Below are positions 27,936 through 35,901 of a DNA stretch of 64,000 bases, piece by piece. Made by a program: the position numbers and the translations under genes. The notes below the pieces were generated by a model. It ran no database searches. It saw nothing but the letters and a program-made list of their open reading frames with translations, and was not told the DNA's origin. The first letter of the stretch is position 1, and every line of letters starts with the position of its first letter. The stretch is from DAHUYF01 sp035945115. GTDB lineage: Bacteria; Pseudomonadota; Alphaproteobacteria; ATCC43930; CGMCC-115725. The stretch spans positions 11,400-75,399 of the forward strand of contig DASZAN010000225.1 of NCBI GenBank assembly GCA_035945115.1, read 5' to 3'.

Positions 27936-30074
27936 GTGAGCGGGGCCGTCGCAGCGCCGTCTTCGCCCCGCGCCGCCCGGGTTGAACGGCGGAGCGTGGC
28001 TGCGGCCGCCACGCGCGATGCGGGCGCCGGCGCTTTCACTCTCAACGGGCTCCTCACGCTTGTGCTGCTCGCGCCACTGCCGCTTGGTCTCGTCTATCCC
28101 CTGGGCTGGTGGACCTTGAGCGGCTCCGTGGCAGTGCTCCTCCTTGCCTTCGGTGCCGCGGCGTGGCGACAGCCGCTCGCGGCGCAGCGCCTGGGCGCGA
28201 TGGCGACTTGGCTTCTCCCTTTCGCCGCGACGGCGATGTGGATCGTGCTCCAGGCCGCGCCGGTGACCCCCGTGGCGTGGCATCACCCGCTCTGGCAGGC
28301 GGCCCGCGAGGTGCTGGGCGCCGACGTGAGGGGGGCGGTTTCGCTCAACCCCTTCGACACCGTCTCTGCGCTCATTCGTCTTCTCGCTTATGGCGGTATC
28401 TTCTGGCTGGCGCTCCATCTCGGCCGCTCCGCCGAGCGCGCTCGGGGCGTATTCCTTGCACTGAGCGTCGCCGGCTTTCTCTATGCGGGCTATGGCTTCC
28501 TCGTCGAGGTCAGCGGCGCCAAGCTGGTGCTGTGGTATCCTCAGATCTGGTATCCTGATTCGGTCACCGCCACCTTCATCAACCGCAACAACTACGCGAC
28601 CTATGCGGGGCTCGGCCTCATCGCCGCCTCGGGCCTGGTCATTCGCCATCTCTCGATGGTGTTGTCGCTCCCGCTGGACGGGCGCGCGCGCCTGCTGCGC
28701 TTTGCCCAATCGATGTCGCTCGGGCGGTCGCTCTTTCTCGGCGGCTGGATGGTGCTGGTGACGGCGCTGGTGCTCAGCAATTCGCGGGGCGGCGTGGTGA
28801 GCGCACTTCTCGGCCTCACCGCGCTTGTCGTAGCGGCGAGCGCGCTGCGCATGCTGCGTGCCCGCGACGCGCTGGCAATGGCGGGCGTGATCGCCGTCGC
28901 CGGCGCTCTCCTCATCACCGCGGCCGGCGAGCAGCTCGGCGTTCGCTTCGCGACGACCGCGCTCGAGCGCGAGGGGCGGCCGATCGCGTATGAGCTCATT
29001 CTCGAGGGCATCGGCGAGCGGCCGTGGCTCGGCACGGGCTTCGGCACCTTCGAGGAAGCTTTTGCCCTCGTGCGCGACGAGCGCCTCTCCGGCGGCTGGG
29101 ACAAGGCGCATAACACTTATCTCGAGAATGCCTTCGAGCTCGGCATACCCGCGGCGGCACTCCTGACGGCGGCATGTCTCGCCATGCTCTGGCGCTGCGT
29201 CGTGGGGCTTCGTGCGCGGCGGCGCGCCGGAATCTATCCGGCGATTGGCATCGGCGCGACGGTGCTGGTCGGCTGTCATTCGCTCGTCGATTTCGGTTTG
29301 CAGATTCCGGCAATTGCCGCGACCTATGCGCTCGTCATGGGCGTCGCGGTGGCGCAGTCCTGGCCTAGCGCCGCTCTGCTCACCGCGGCGCCCAGCGCGC
29401 GGCGGAAGCACCGCGCCGTGGCTGCGCTCTCACTGACGCTGGGCGCGCTGCTTCTCGTCCTTTCCGTGCCGCGGCTCGCGAGCGAGCTGTGGCTCCTTCC
29501 GGGCACACGCGCGCTCGAGCAGAGTGAGCGGAACCGTGCTGCGAGCGAGACCGAGATCGCCGCGCTTATCGGCTCGCGCGATAGCGGCCTCGCCGTGCTG
29601 GACGCGCCGCGAAGCCATTTCGAGATCGGCTTCGGCCTGCAGCGCCTCGCGGAGCGCGAGGTCGGCGCCGGCCCGCGCTATCACGCGCTGCTCGATGCCG
29701 CGGCGCAGTCCTTCCGCCGCGGCCTTGCGCGCGCTCCCGCCAATCCCTTTGCCTGGACCGCGCTCGCGCGTGGCGCGCTCGAAGAGGGGGCCCCACAGCG
29801 CACGTTGAAGCCGCTCATCGAGCTCGCCATGGCGAGCGCGCCCGCAGCGGCTACCCTCGCCCTCGCGCGTCTTGAGCTCTGCTTAATGGAGGAGCCGCTG
29901 CCCAACGCCGCGGATGTGCCCCTGCGCGATCTGCAGGTGCGCCTTGCCTGGCGGCAATCGCCGCATCGTCTCGTCGCGCTCGCCCGCGCCAGCCGACGCG
30001 AGGCGTTGGTGCGCGCGGCGCTCGCTGTGCCGGATGCGGCCGAATTCGATCGGCTGCTGCACGAACTCCGCTAA
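27936..30074 (+). CDS. O-antigen ligase/polymerase family membrane protein with TPR-like tail
   Basis: A 712-residue protein with a GTG start. About ten to twelve hydrophobic helices fill residues 30-490. The Wzy_C motif region, ERPWLGTGFGTFEEAF followed by GGWDKAHNTYLENAFELGIPAA (about residues 365-410), carries the conserved His-Asn of WaaL/Wzy-type enzymes that join or polymerise lipid-linked glycans at the periplasmic face. After the last helix, about 200 residues form a helical, TPR-like tail (AAQSFRRGLARAPANPFAWTALARGALEEG). It is probably co-transcribed with the FecR protein. It could finish a glycan made by the glycosyltransferases at 6-11 kb, but that link is speculative. Confidence 0.85.
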   Translation: MSGAVAAPSSPRAARVERRSVAAAATRDAGAGAFTLNGLLTLVLLAPLPLGLVYPLGWWTLSGSVAVLLLAFGAAAWRQPLAAQRLGAMATWLLPFAATAMWIVLQAAPVTPVAWHHPLWQAAREVLGADVRGAVSLNPFDTVSALIRLLAYGGIFWLALHLGRSAERARGVFLALSVAGFLYAGYGFLVEVSGAKLVLWYPQIWYPDSVTATFINRNNYATYAGLGLIAASGLVIRHLSMVLSLPLDGRARLLRFAQSMSLGRSLFLGGWMVLVTALVLSNSRGGVVSALLGLTALVVAASALRMLRARDALAMAGVIAVAGALLITAAGEQLGVRFATTALEREGRPIAYELILEGIGERPWLGTGFGTFEEAFALVRDERLSGGWDKAHNTYLENAFELGIPAAALLTAACLAMLWRCVVGLRARRRAGIYPAIGIGATVLVGCHSLVDFGLQIPAIAATYALVMGVAVAQSWPSAALLTAAPSARRKHRAVAALSLTLGALLLVLSVPRLASELWLLPGTRALEQSERNRAASETEIAALIGSRDSGLAVLDAPRSHFEIGFGLQRLAEREVGAGPRYHALLDAAAQSFRRGLARAPANPFAWTALARGALEEGAPQRTLKPLIELAMASAPAAATLALARLELCLMEEPLPNAADVPLRDLQVRLAWRQSPHRLVALARASRREALVRAALAVPDAAEFDRLLHELR

Positions 30075-30193
30075 ATCTACCGAATTTCGCTATAATTTCC
30101 CCTCTCAGTAGAGCGGTCGTCCCCGATCGTAACCAATCGCTAACGCGGTGGTGCGACATTGGCGTCGCGCGTTCTCGTCTTGAGAGGACGATC

Positions 30194-30469
30194 GTGAGCA
30201 CGACGATCATCATCGAAGAAGCCGAAGATCGGGCCGTGGTCTCCACCTCGGCCAATCTCGCCCAGGACTTGCTGGTCCAGGCGGCGCGCCTGCGCCGCCT
30301 CGCGCGCGCGACCGCCGATGCGATCATCCATGACGAGCTCGTCGACCTGGCGGCAAAGTGCGATGCGACGGCAGCGGCGATCATCGCCCATTGGCGAGGC
30401 CACCACGAGCATCTGACGTCTCAGCTCCAGGCGACTGCCGCAGCGAAGTTGCTAAGCCGCCGACCTTAA
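30194..30469 (+). CDS. Small helical protein of unknown function
   Basis: A 91-residue protein from a GTG start (VSTTIIIEEAEDRAVVSTSANLAQDLL), probably cytoplasmic and all-helical, with Arg/Ala-rich repeats (AARLRRLARATADAIIHDELVDLAAKCDATAAAII). It is preceded by GAGAGGACGATC, a moderate ribosome site. Codon bias supports coding. No family recognised; a separate promoter is likely in the 120 bp after the ligase gene. Confidence 0.5.
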   Translation: MSTTIIIEEAEDRAVVSTSANLAQDLLVQAARLRRLARATADAIIHDELVDLAAKCDATAAAIIAHWRGHHEHLTSQLQATAAAKLLSRRP

Positions 30470-30528
30470 CAATCGCATCTAGTGCAGCGCACCGTCGTTG
30501 CTCGCCGGCGGTGCCGATTTCCGGGCGG

Positions 30529-30544
30529 TGTGACGCGCATCGCA
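30529..30544. promoter_or_regulatory. CRP-like operator (TGTGA-N6-TCgCA)
   Basis: TGTGACGCGCATCGCA matches TGTGA-N6-TCACA at 9 of 10 positions and lies 74 bp upstream of the cyclase-FGE fusion gene. A second candidate cyclase gene with such a site strengthens the case for feedback of cAMP on its own synthesis. Confidence 0.45.
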
Positions 30545-30617
30545 TCGCGACGTCGAGAACGTGCTTCATTCCGGTGCCGGTGGTGCTAGGCTTCTCTCCT
30601 CGCTGGTGAGAGCGGTG

Positions 30618-32096
30618 ATGAGCGGGGAGACACACACAGAAAGTCCGCGCCGGCTGGTCACGATCGTCGCGGCGGATATCGCCGGCTACAGCCGGCTTGT
30701 CGGCATGGATGAAGAGGGCACGATCGCGCGGCTGAAGCGCCATCGCCGCGAGCTCATCGAGCCGACGATCGCGGAGCACAATGGCCGGCTCATCAAATGG
30801 ATGGGCGACGGCTTTCTTGCCGAGTTCGCCAGTCCCGTCGAAGCCGTCCGTTGTGCGGTGGTGATCCAGCAGAGCATGGCCGGGCGCAACGCGGCGCTCA
30901 GCCGTCCGAACTGGATCCAGTTCCGCGTCGGCGTCAACCTCGGCGACGTCATTGTCGACCAGGAAGACGTCTACGGCGATGGCGTCAATCTCGCCGCTCG
31001 CCTGCAGGCGCTCGCCGATCCCGGCGGCGTCTACATATCGGGCGGCGTCTACGAACTCGTGAAGAACAAGCTCGTCGTCGGCTACCAATCGCTCGGCGAC
31101 CGCAAGGTCAAGAACATCACCGATCCCATCCGCGTCTATCGCGTGCTGCCGGATCCCGCCGCGGTCGCGGAGGCGCGCCACTCGCGCCTCCAGTTGATCG
31201 CGGCGCTTATCGTCGTCGTGCTCTGCAGCGCCGGGGCGGCGGGCGCTTATTCCTGGTGGACGGCGACAGGCGCTATGCGCAAGCCGGTCGTCGCGGCAAC
31301 GCCGTCGCCCGCGCCCAACGGCAGCACCGTTATTACCGCGCCGCCTCCGGCGCGCGCGCCGGAGCCGAAGGATGAGCGCATTGCGGCGGTGACGCCACCG
31401 CCCAAACCCGCGCCGCCCAAAGCGCCGGAGACGGTCGAGCTTCCGGGCGGCGCGTTCACGATGGGGAGCAATGACGACGCTTCCGAGCGGCCGACGCATC
31501 GCGTGAGTCTGCGCCCCTTCGCGATCGGCAAGTATCCCGTCACCATCGGTGAATGGAAGCAATGCGTTGCGGCGCACGCCTGTCCGGAGATCGCCGCGGC
31601 CGGTGAGGACGACGCGCCCATCACCAATGTGAGCTGGAGCGACGCGCAGCAATATGCAGCGTGGCTCGCGCGCATCACCGGGCTACCCTACCGCTTGCCG
31701 AGCGAGGCCGAATGGGAATATGCGGCGCGCGGCGGCACGCAAACGAAGTATTGGTGGGGCAACGAGATGAAGCCCGGCGTCGCCGCCTGCAAGGGCTGCG
31801 GCGAGCCTTACGATCCCCATCACCCCGTCAAGGTCGGAAGCTTTCCCGCGAATCCCTTCGGGCTTCACGACATGGGCGGCGACGTCGCGGAGTGGGTGGC
31901 CGATTGCTGGCACAAGGATTATCACGGCGCGCCGGCGGACGGCTCAGCCTGGCAAGGCGACAATTGCCGCGAGCACGTGCTGCGCGGCGGCTCCTGGCAA
32001 AACGATGCGTCCTATCTCCGCACGACGAGCCGCGACAGTTACGACACCGGCGTGCGGTATCTGACGCACGGATTCCGCGTCGCGCGGTCACTCTGA
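30618..32096 (+). CDS. Class III nucleotidyl cyclase fused to formylglycine-generating-enzyme-like (SUMF1) domain
   Basis: A 492-residue protein. Residues 12-165 are a class III cyclase with metal-binding Asp20 (AADIAGYS) and Asp64 (KWMGDGF), plus DVYGDGVNLAARLQ for the Asn/Arg pair. One membrane segment follows at about 191-214 and a Pro-rich linker at about 220-270. Residues 272-492 are an FGE/SUMF1-type domain: LPGGAFTMGSNDD, RPFAIGKYPVTIGEW, YRLPSEAEWEYAARGG, GLHDMGGDVAEWVADC, VLRGGSWQND, HGFRVARS. The Cys pair of true FGEs is not present where expected (SYLRTTSRDSYDTG), so the outer domain may be a ligand-binding sensor. The predicted topology puts the cyclase inside and the FGE domain outside. 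Confidence 0.9.
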   Translation: MSGETHTESPRRLVTIVAADIAGYSRLVGMDEEGTIARLKRHRRELIEPTIAEHNGRLIKWMGDGFLAEFASPVEAVRCAVVIQQSMAGRNAALSRPNWIQFRVGVNLGDVIVDQEDVYGDGVNLAARLQALADPGGVYISGGVYELVKNKLVVGYQSLGDRKVKNITDPIRVYRVLPDPAAVAEARHSRLQLIAALIVVVLCSAGAAGAYSWWTATGAMRKPVVAATPSPAPNGSTVITAPPPARAPEPKDERIAAVTPPPKPAPPKAPETVELPGGAFTMGSNDDASERPTHRVSLRPFAIGKYPVTIGEWKQCVAAHACPEIAAAGEDDAPITNVSWSDAQQYAAWLARITGLPYRLPSEAEWEYAARGGTQTKYWWGNEMKPGVAACKGCGEPYDPHHPVKVGSFPANPFGLHDMGGDVAEWVADCWHKDYHGAPADGSAWQGDNCREHVLRGGSWQNDASYLRTTSRDSYDTGVRYLTHGFRVARSL

Positions 32097-32107
32097 GGGA
32101 GGCGGCG

Positions 32108-32542
32108 ATGACATCGAAGCTGACGAGGCGGCGGCTCATCGCCGCGCTTCCGGCGACGCTCCTCGCGGGACGGGCTTTCGCCGGACCCACGCCGGCGCCC
32201 AAGGACGCTTATCTCTATTTCATCTGGCCCGGCGATGGGCAACGCATCAAGGGCGCGTTCTGGTGCCGATTTGGTCTCCGCAACATGGGTGTGGCGCCCG
32301 CCGGCGTGCGCGCGCCCAATGCCGGTCACCATCACCTCTTCGTCGATGTCGACGAGCCGCTCAATCCCAACGAACCCATCCCGCAGGACAAGAAACACCT
32401 TCATTTCGGCGCGGGCCAGACGGAGGCACGGCTCGATCTGCCGCCCGGACCGCACACACTCCAGCTCGTGCTCGGCGATGCCGACCACATCCCGTTCGAT
32501 CCGCCGGTGATCTCGCGCAAGATCCGTATCGTCGTAACCTGA
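32108..32542 (+). CDS. DUF4399-like secreted protein
   Basis: A 144-residue exported protein. The signal peptide MTSKLTRRRLIAALPATLLAGRAFA has a twin-arginine look (RRRLI). The mature part includes YFIWPGDGQRIKGAFWCRFGLRNMGVAPAG, GHHHLFVDVD, KKHLHFGAGQTEARLDLPPGPHTLQLVLGDADHIPFDPPVISRKI, the pattern of DUF4399 proteins, in which His/Asp clusters suggest metal binding. It follows the cyclase-FGE gene by 11 bp with GAGGGAGGCGGCG upstream, so the two form an operon. Function unknown. Confidence 0.8.
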   Translation: MTSKLTRRRLIAALPATLLAGRAFAGPTPAPKDAYLYFIWPGDGQRIKGAFWCRFGLRNMGVAPAGVRAPNAGHHHLFVDVDEPLNPNEPIPQDKKHLHFGAGQTEARLDLPPGPHTLQLVLGDADHIPFDPPVISRKIRIVVT

Positions 32543-32586
32543 GCGGCGAGGTCACATCACCGCTCGTTGGCGTCACCGTTGCCGCG

Positions 32587-32991
32587 TTAGACGGAGAACT
32601 CGATGTCGATGCCGTGCTGGCCAACGATCTTGGCCACATGACTTGGCAACGCGTAGCTGACGAGCGCTAAGGCCTCGGGAAACGACACTGCCAGATCGAG
32701 CGAGGCCCGGCCGACCGCGTGCTTCTGTTTGAGCTTTCCGATTGCAGGCCCGATCCGCGTGACGCCGGCGACGATCTCTGCCCAGAGATCGGCCTTTGCA
32801 TGTGCCGCGCCGTCATCGACCAGGACGTCGATGTGGGCCTGGTGAAGAGGACCGGCGCGCTCACGCTCATAGCGGTAAACCGTGGCGCCGAGGGTCGCTT
32901 CCAATTCCGTCTTGGCGAGCGCGACATCGCTCAATCGCAGAATGACGGCGAAGGGCAAATGGGGCTGCGGATCGTTGCCGCGCGCTGTCAT
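32587..32991 (-). CDS. Hypothetical protein, DUF4279-like
   Basis: A 134-residue soluble protein. The start (MTARGNDPQPHLPFAVILRLSD) overlaps the SulP stop by 4 nt, so it is coupled to the transporter gene. The alternating pattern and the end IVGQHGIDIEFSV resemble the DUF4279 fold, but the match is by eye only. It may modulate the transporter; no catalytic motif is seen. Confidence 0.6.
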   Translation of the reverse strand: MTARGNDPQPHLPFAVILRLSDVALAKTELEATLGATVYRYERERAGPLHQAHIDVLVDDGAAHAKADLWAEIVAGVTRIGPAIGKLKQKHAVGRASLDLAVSFPEALALVSYALPSHVAKIVGQHGIDIEFSV

Positions 32992-35180
32992 CGCGTCATG
33001 ACGCGGAGTTCGTCCGAGGTGATGCGGAGCCGTTGCACGACTTCGCGCAGCATGTTGGCGATGAGCTTGATGCCGATGGCGGGGCGGTCGCGCACGATGG
33101 CGGCGTAAGCGTCCTTGCTAAGAACGTAGCACTCGATGTCTTCATCGGCGATGATTGAGGCGGTGCGCCGCCCCGCCTCGATGATCGCCATCTCGCCGAC
33201 AACGGTGCCGAAGGCGAGGCTCGCGATGCGCCGGTCGCGCCTCTGCCCGACCAAGAGCACGCGCGCGCTGACGCTGCCGCGGGTCAGAATCCACATGCGA
33301 TCGGCCTCGTCGCCCTCGCGGCACAGGACCGTGCCAGCGGGATATTCTTCCCGCTCGAGAAGCGCGTCCACAACCGCGAACTCTTCGGACGTCAGCCCGG
33401 CAAAGAGCTGGTGCTGATGGATCGGCAGCCGCGTCGGCGCCGCGCGGCTCGCTTGGCCGAGCGCGCGCTCCTCCATCCATTCGAGCGCCGCGTCGCGATC
33501 GGCGAAGATCACCGACTTCGGCAACGGCGCGCCGCTCATCGGATCGGTCAGCAACTGGTAAGCTGCCGAGTGCATCCCGCTAAAAAGCAGTACCTTGCGG
33601 TGGCGCGCGCTCTTCGTCAACTCGTAGCGCAAGATGCTGGCAGCGGAGAAGTCGATGTCGGTCACGCCTTCGAGGTCGAGAAGCACCATCTCCGCGCGCC
33701 TGAAGATATTGTCGATCTCACGCGACAGCTCGTCCGCGTTGCCAAAAAACATCACGCCATGGAGCTCAAGTATTGCGCGCGATCCACCGGTCTGGCGCAG
33801 CTCCGCTATATCGTCGGGCGGCCGCACCCGCTTTGAGAAAACCTCGTCGCCGCGGTAGCGCCGTCGGATGATCGAGCGGCTCATATCGGCGATGAAGAGG
33901 ATGCCGGAAAGACCGATGCCCACCAGCGTGCCGCCGATGACCGCACCGCTCGCGGTGATGACCATCACCGTCGCCGCCACCATGTGATTACGCCAGCCGC
34001 GGACGACCGCGGCGCGCGCACCCTTGAAGAGCACGTCGCGCAGCGCGCGGAGACTCCACTCGTCGAAGAGCAGCACGCCCACCGCCAGCAGGATGGCCCA
34101 AATCACCACCGCCGGGATGATACCCAGGAGCGGCGAGAGGACCGTGCCGAGCGCGAAGAGCACCGCTGCCGCCGCCAGCACGGAAAGCCGCGAGCGGCCG
34201 CCTGCCTCGTAGTTGGCGGTGAGCTGAGCGGAGGAGGCGGCGGACGCGACGCCGCCGAGGAGTGATGCCATAAGATTGCCGAAACCCTGGCCGATGACGT
34301 CGCGCGAGGCTTCGGAGGTCTGCTCGGAGAGGTTCTGCGCCACGCGGTATGCCAGCAGCGATTCGAGGGCGCCCACCAGCGCCAGCACGAGGGAGCTGAT
34401 GAGGAGCGCCGGGACCACCTCGAGGAACGCGCTGCGGCCGTGCTCGGTCAGCAGCGAGGTGAGCGGCATGATTGCCGTCACCTGGTCGGGAATGTCGCCG
34501 ATGGTCGGGCCGAGCGGCACGGCCGGAACGGTGTGGCGGATGCCGAAGAAGAGCAGCGTGCCGATCGCCATGACGATCAGCATCACCGGCAAGCGCTCGG
34601 TCTTGGCGCTCAGATAAAGGACGAGCCCAGCCAGCAACAGGGCGAAGATGAGTTTCGCCATGGTGCCGGGATTGCTGAAGGTCGCCAGATCCTGCAGCCG
34701 GAACTCGCCGGGAATGTCCAAGAGGAGTGCCAGCTGACCCAAGATCACCAGCAGCGCCACGCCGTTGATGAACCCCGCGAGCGCGGGGTGCGGGGTGGAC
34801 TTGATGATGCGATCGATGCCGAAGACGCCGAAGAGCACCTGCCACACCCCGGCCAGGAAGGCGCACAGCGAGACCGCGTCGATGATCATGTCGGGATTGC
34901 CGGCAAAGCTCTCGTTCCGCAAGAGGAAAGCGGCCACGCTCGCCTGAATGAGCGAGATGCTGGCGCGCGGCGAGGAGATGACGAAGGAGGAACTCGCGAC
35001 GAACGCGGCGACAATGGCGGCGAGCGCGCCGCTGGTGAGCCCGGCCACCGCGCCCCGCACGATGTAGCCGAGGCCGAGCGGCGCATAGGCGAGCACGCCC
35101 GAGGAGATGCAGATCGGCACCGCCACCAGGGCGGCGCTCAATCCGGCACCAATCTCGCGGCGGACGAAGGCGTGATCCAT
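32988..35180 (-). CDS. SulP anion transporter fused to STAS and cyclic-nucleotide-binding domains
   Basis: A 730-residue inner-membrane protein. The SulP membrane core occupies about residues 10-430 (GVLAYAPLGLGYIVRGAVAGL near the start). A STAS domain follows (about 440-545, LHGVMFFGNADELSREI and VTDIDFSAASILRYE). A cNMP-binding domain (about 600-715) has a cassette VVGEMAIIEAGRRTASI that keeps the Glu and Arg for cAMP/cGMP contact. SulP proteins carry sulfate, bicarbonate or dicarboxylates. Direct gating by cyclic nucleotide is the obvious inference. A perfect CRP-type palindrome lies 55 bp upstream of the ATG. The next gene overlaps by 4 nt. Confidence 0.93.
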   Translation of the reverse strand: MDHAFVRREIGAGLSAALVAVPICISSGVLAYAPLGLGYIVRGAVAGLTSGALAAIVAAFVASSSFVISSPRASISLIQASVAAFLLRNESFAGNPDMIIDAVSLCAFLAGVWQVLFGVFGIDRIIKSTPHPALAGFINGVALLVILGQLALLLDIPGEFRLQDLATFSNPGTMAKLIFALLLAGLVLYLSAKTERLPVMLIVMAIGTLLFFGIRHTVPAVPLGPTIGDIPDQVTAIMPLTSLLTEHGRSAFLEVVPALLISSLVLALVGALESLLAYRVAQNLSEQTSEASRDVIGQGFGNLMASLLGGVASAASSAQLTANYEAGGRSRLSVLAAAAVLFALGTVLSPLLGIIPAVVIWAILLAVGVLLFDEWSLRALRDVLFKGARAAVVRGWRNHMVAATVMVITASGAVIGGTLVGIGLSGILFIADMSRSIIRRRYRGDEVFSKRVRPPDDIAELRQTGGSRAILELHGVMFFGNADELSREIDNIFRRAEMVLLDLEGVTDIDFSAASILRYELTKSARHRKVLLFSGMHSAAYQLLTDPMSGAPLPKSVIFADRDAALEWMEERALGQASRAAPTRLPIHQHQLFAGLTSEEFAVVDALLEREEYPAGTVLCREGDEADRMWILTRGSVSARVLLVGQRRDRRIASLAFGTVVGEMAIIEAGRRTASIIADEDIECYVLSKDAYAAIVRDRPAIGIKLIANMLREVVQRLRITSDELRVMTR

Positions 35181-35234
35181 TGCCGCATTGTCTCTGACCC
35201 CCGGCGCCGGGTAAAGGGAAGCGAGGCCGCCTGC

Positions 35235-35254
35235 GCTGTGAGTTCGCTCACAGC
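35235..35254. promoter_or_regulatory. Perfect CRP-like operator upstream of SulP-cNMP gene
   Basis: GCTGTGAGTTCGCTCACAGC is a perfect palindrome with 7-bp arms and a 6-bp centre; it contains TGTGA-N6-TCACA at 10 of 10 positions. It lies 55 bp upstream of the SulP start on the minus strand and 169 bp upstream of the small plus-strand gene. Confidence 0.65.
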
Positions 35255-35422
35255 AAAACGCGATTCAGCGTGCCCATCGTTATGAGTGAGGGCGCAAGCG
35301 ATCAATGCGCCTGGCGGCGCCGGAATAGAAATGAAGACCCGTTCGTTTCCTAGGCGCGTCCAAGACAGCGCGGTCACGACGCAGCGCGGCAGGAACGCTG
35401 ACGCCCTGACCAGGAGGATGAG

Positions 35423-35605
35423 GTGGCGGCTATCGGCAAGGACATTATGCGGGACTGGCGGCGTTGGAGCCGCCGCGAGCGCTGGCTCGGCATTGCCATC
35501 TTGATGCTGGCCCTCTTGAGCGTGCCCGCCGCGGTGCTTTTCGAGCACGACGCCGGTATCCCGATGACCACCGAAGCCATCGCTGGGCCCCGAGCGGCCA
35601 ACTAA
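35423..35605 (+). CDS. Small single-pass membrane protein
   Basis: A 60-residue protein from a GTG start with AGGAGGATGAG just upstream. One hydrophobic helix (residues 21-39, WLGIAILMLALLSVPAAVL) is flanked by a basic N-terminus (RDWRRWSRRERW) and a short acidic outside tail. No family recognised. The strong ribosome site supports translation. Confidence 0.5.
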   Translation: MAAIGKDIMRDWRRWSRRERWLGIAILMLALLSVPAAVLFEHDAGIPMTTEAIAGPRAAN

Positions 35606-35640
35606 GCCTACCTCGTCGCTGGCACGCTTCGATATCTGGG

Positions 35641-35782
35641 TCAAGATCGTCGGAGCCCGGGCCATCCCGGCAGTAGCTCATAGCGCTGCGGGAGTGGGCG
35701 CCGCCGCCACACTTTCCAGGGGCGCCGCCGGCGGCAGGAGGGACGCCCCTCAGAGGGGCAGCCGGTATGGCGATACCGGGCG
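35641..35782 (+). other. GC-rich self-complementary leader upstream of the prepilin peptidase gene
   Basis: The 296-bp gap before the type II secretion operon holds several overlapping inverted repeats: GGGGCG with CGCCCC (enclosing CCGCCGGCGG), CCCCT with AGGGG around 35746-35758, and CCGGTAT-GGCG-ATACCGG at 35762-35779. Some are mutually exclusive, as in an attenuator or regulatory leader RNA. I cannot match it to a named riboswitch. Confidence 0.3.
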
Positions 35783-35901
35783 CATTTGCCGTAAGGTTGA
35801 TGACAAACTCCAGCTTCGTCGGCGTCGCAGCGGACATTTCGCGCATCGACGAGCTGCTTCGGCGCTTCAATCATGCGGCGAGATCTCGGAACTGGCTCTT
35901 G

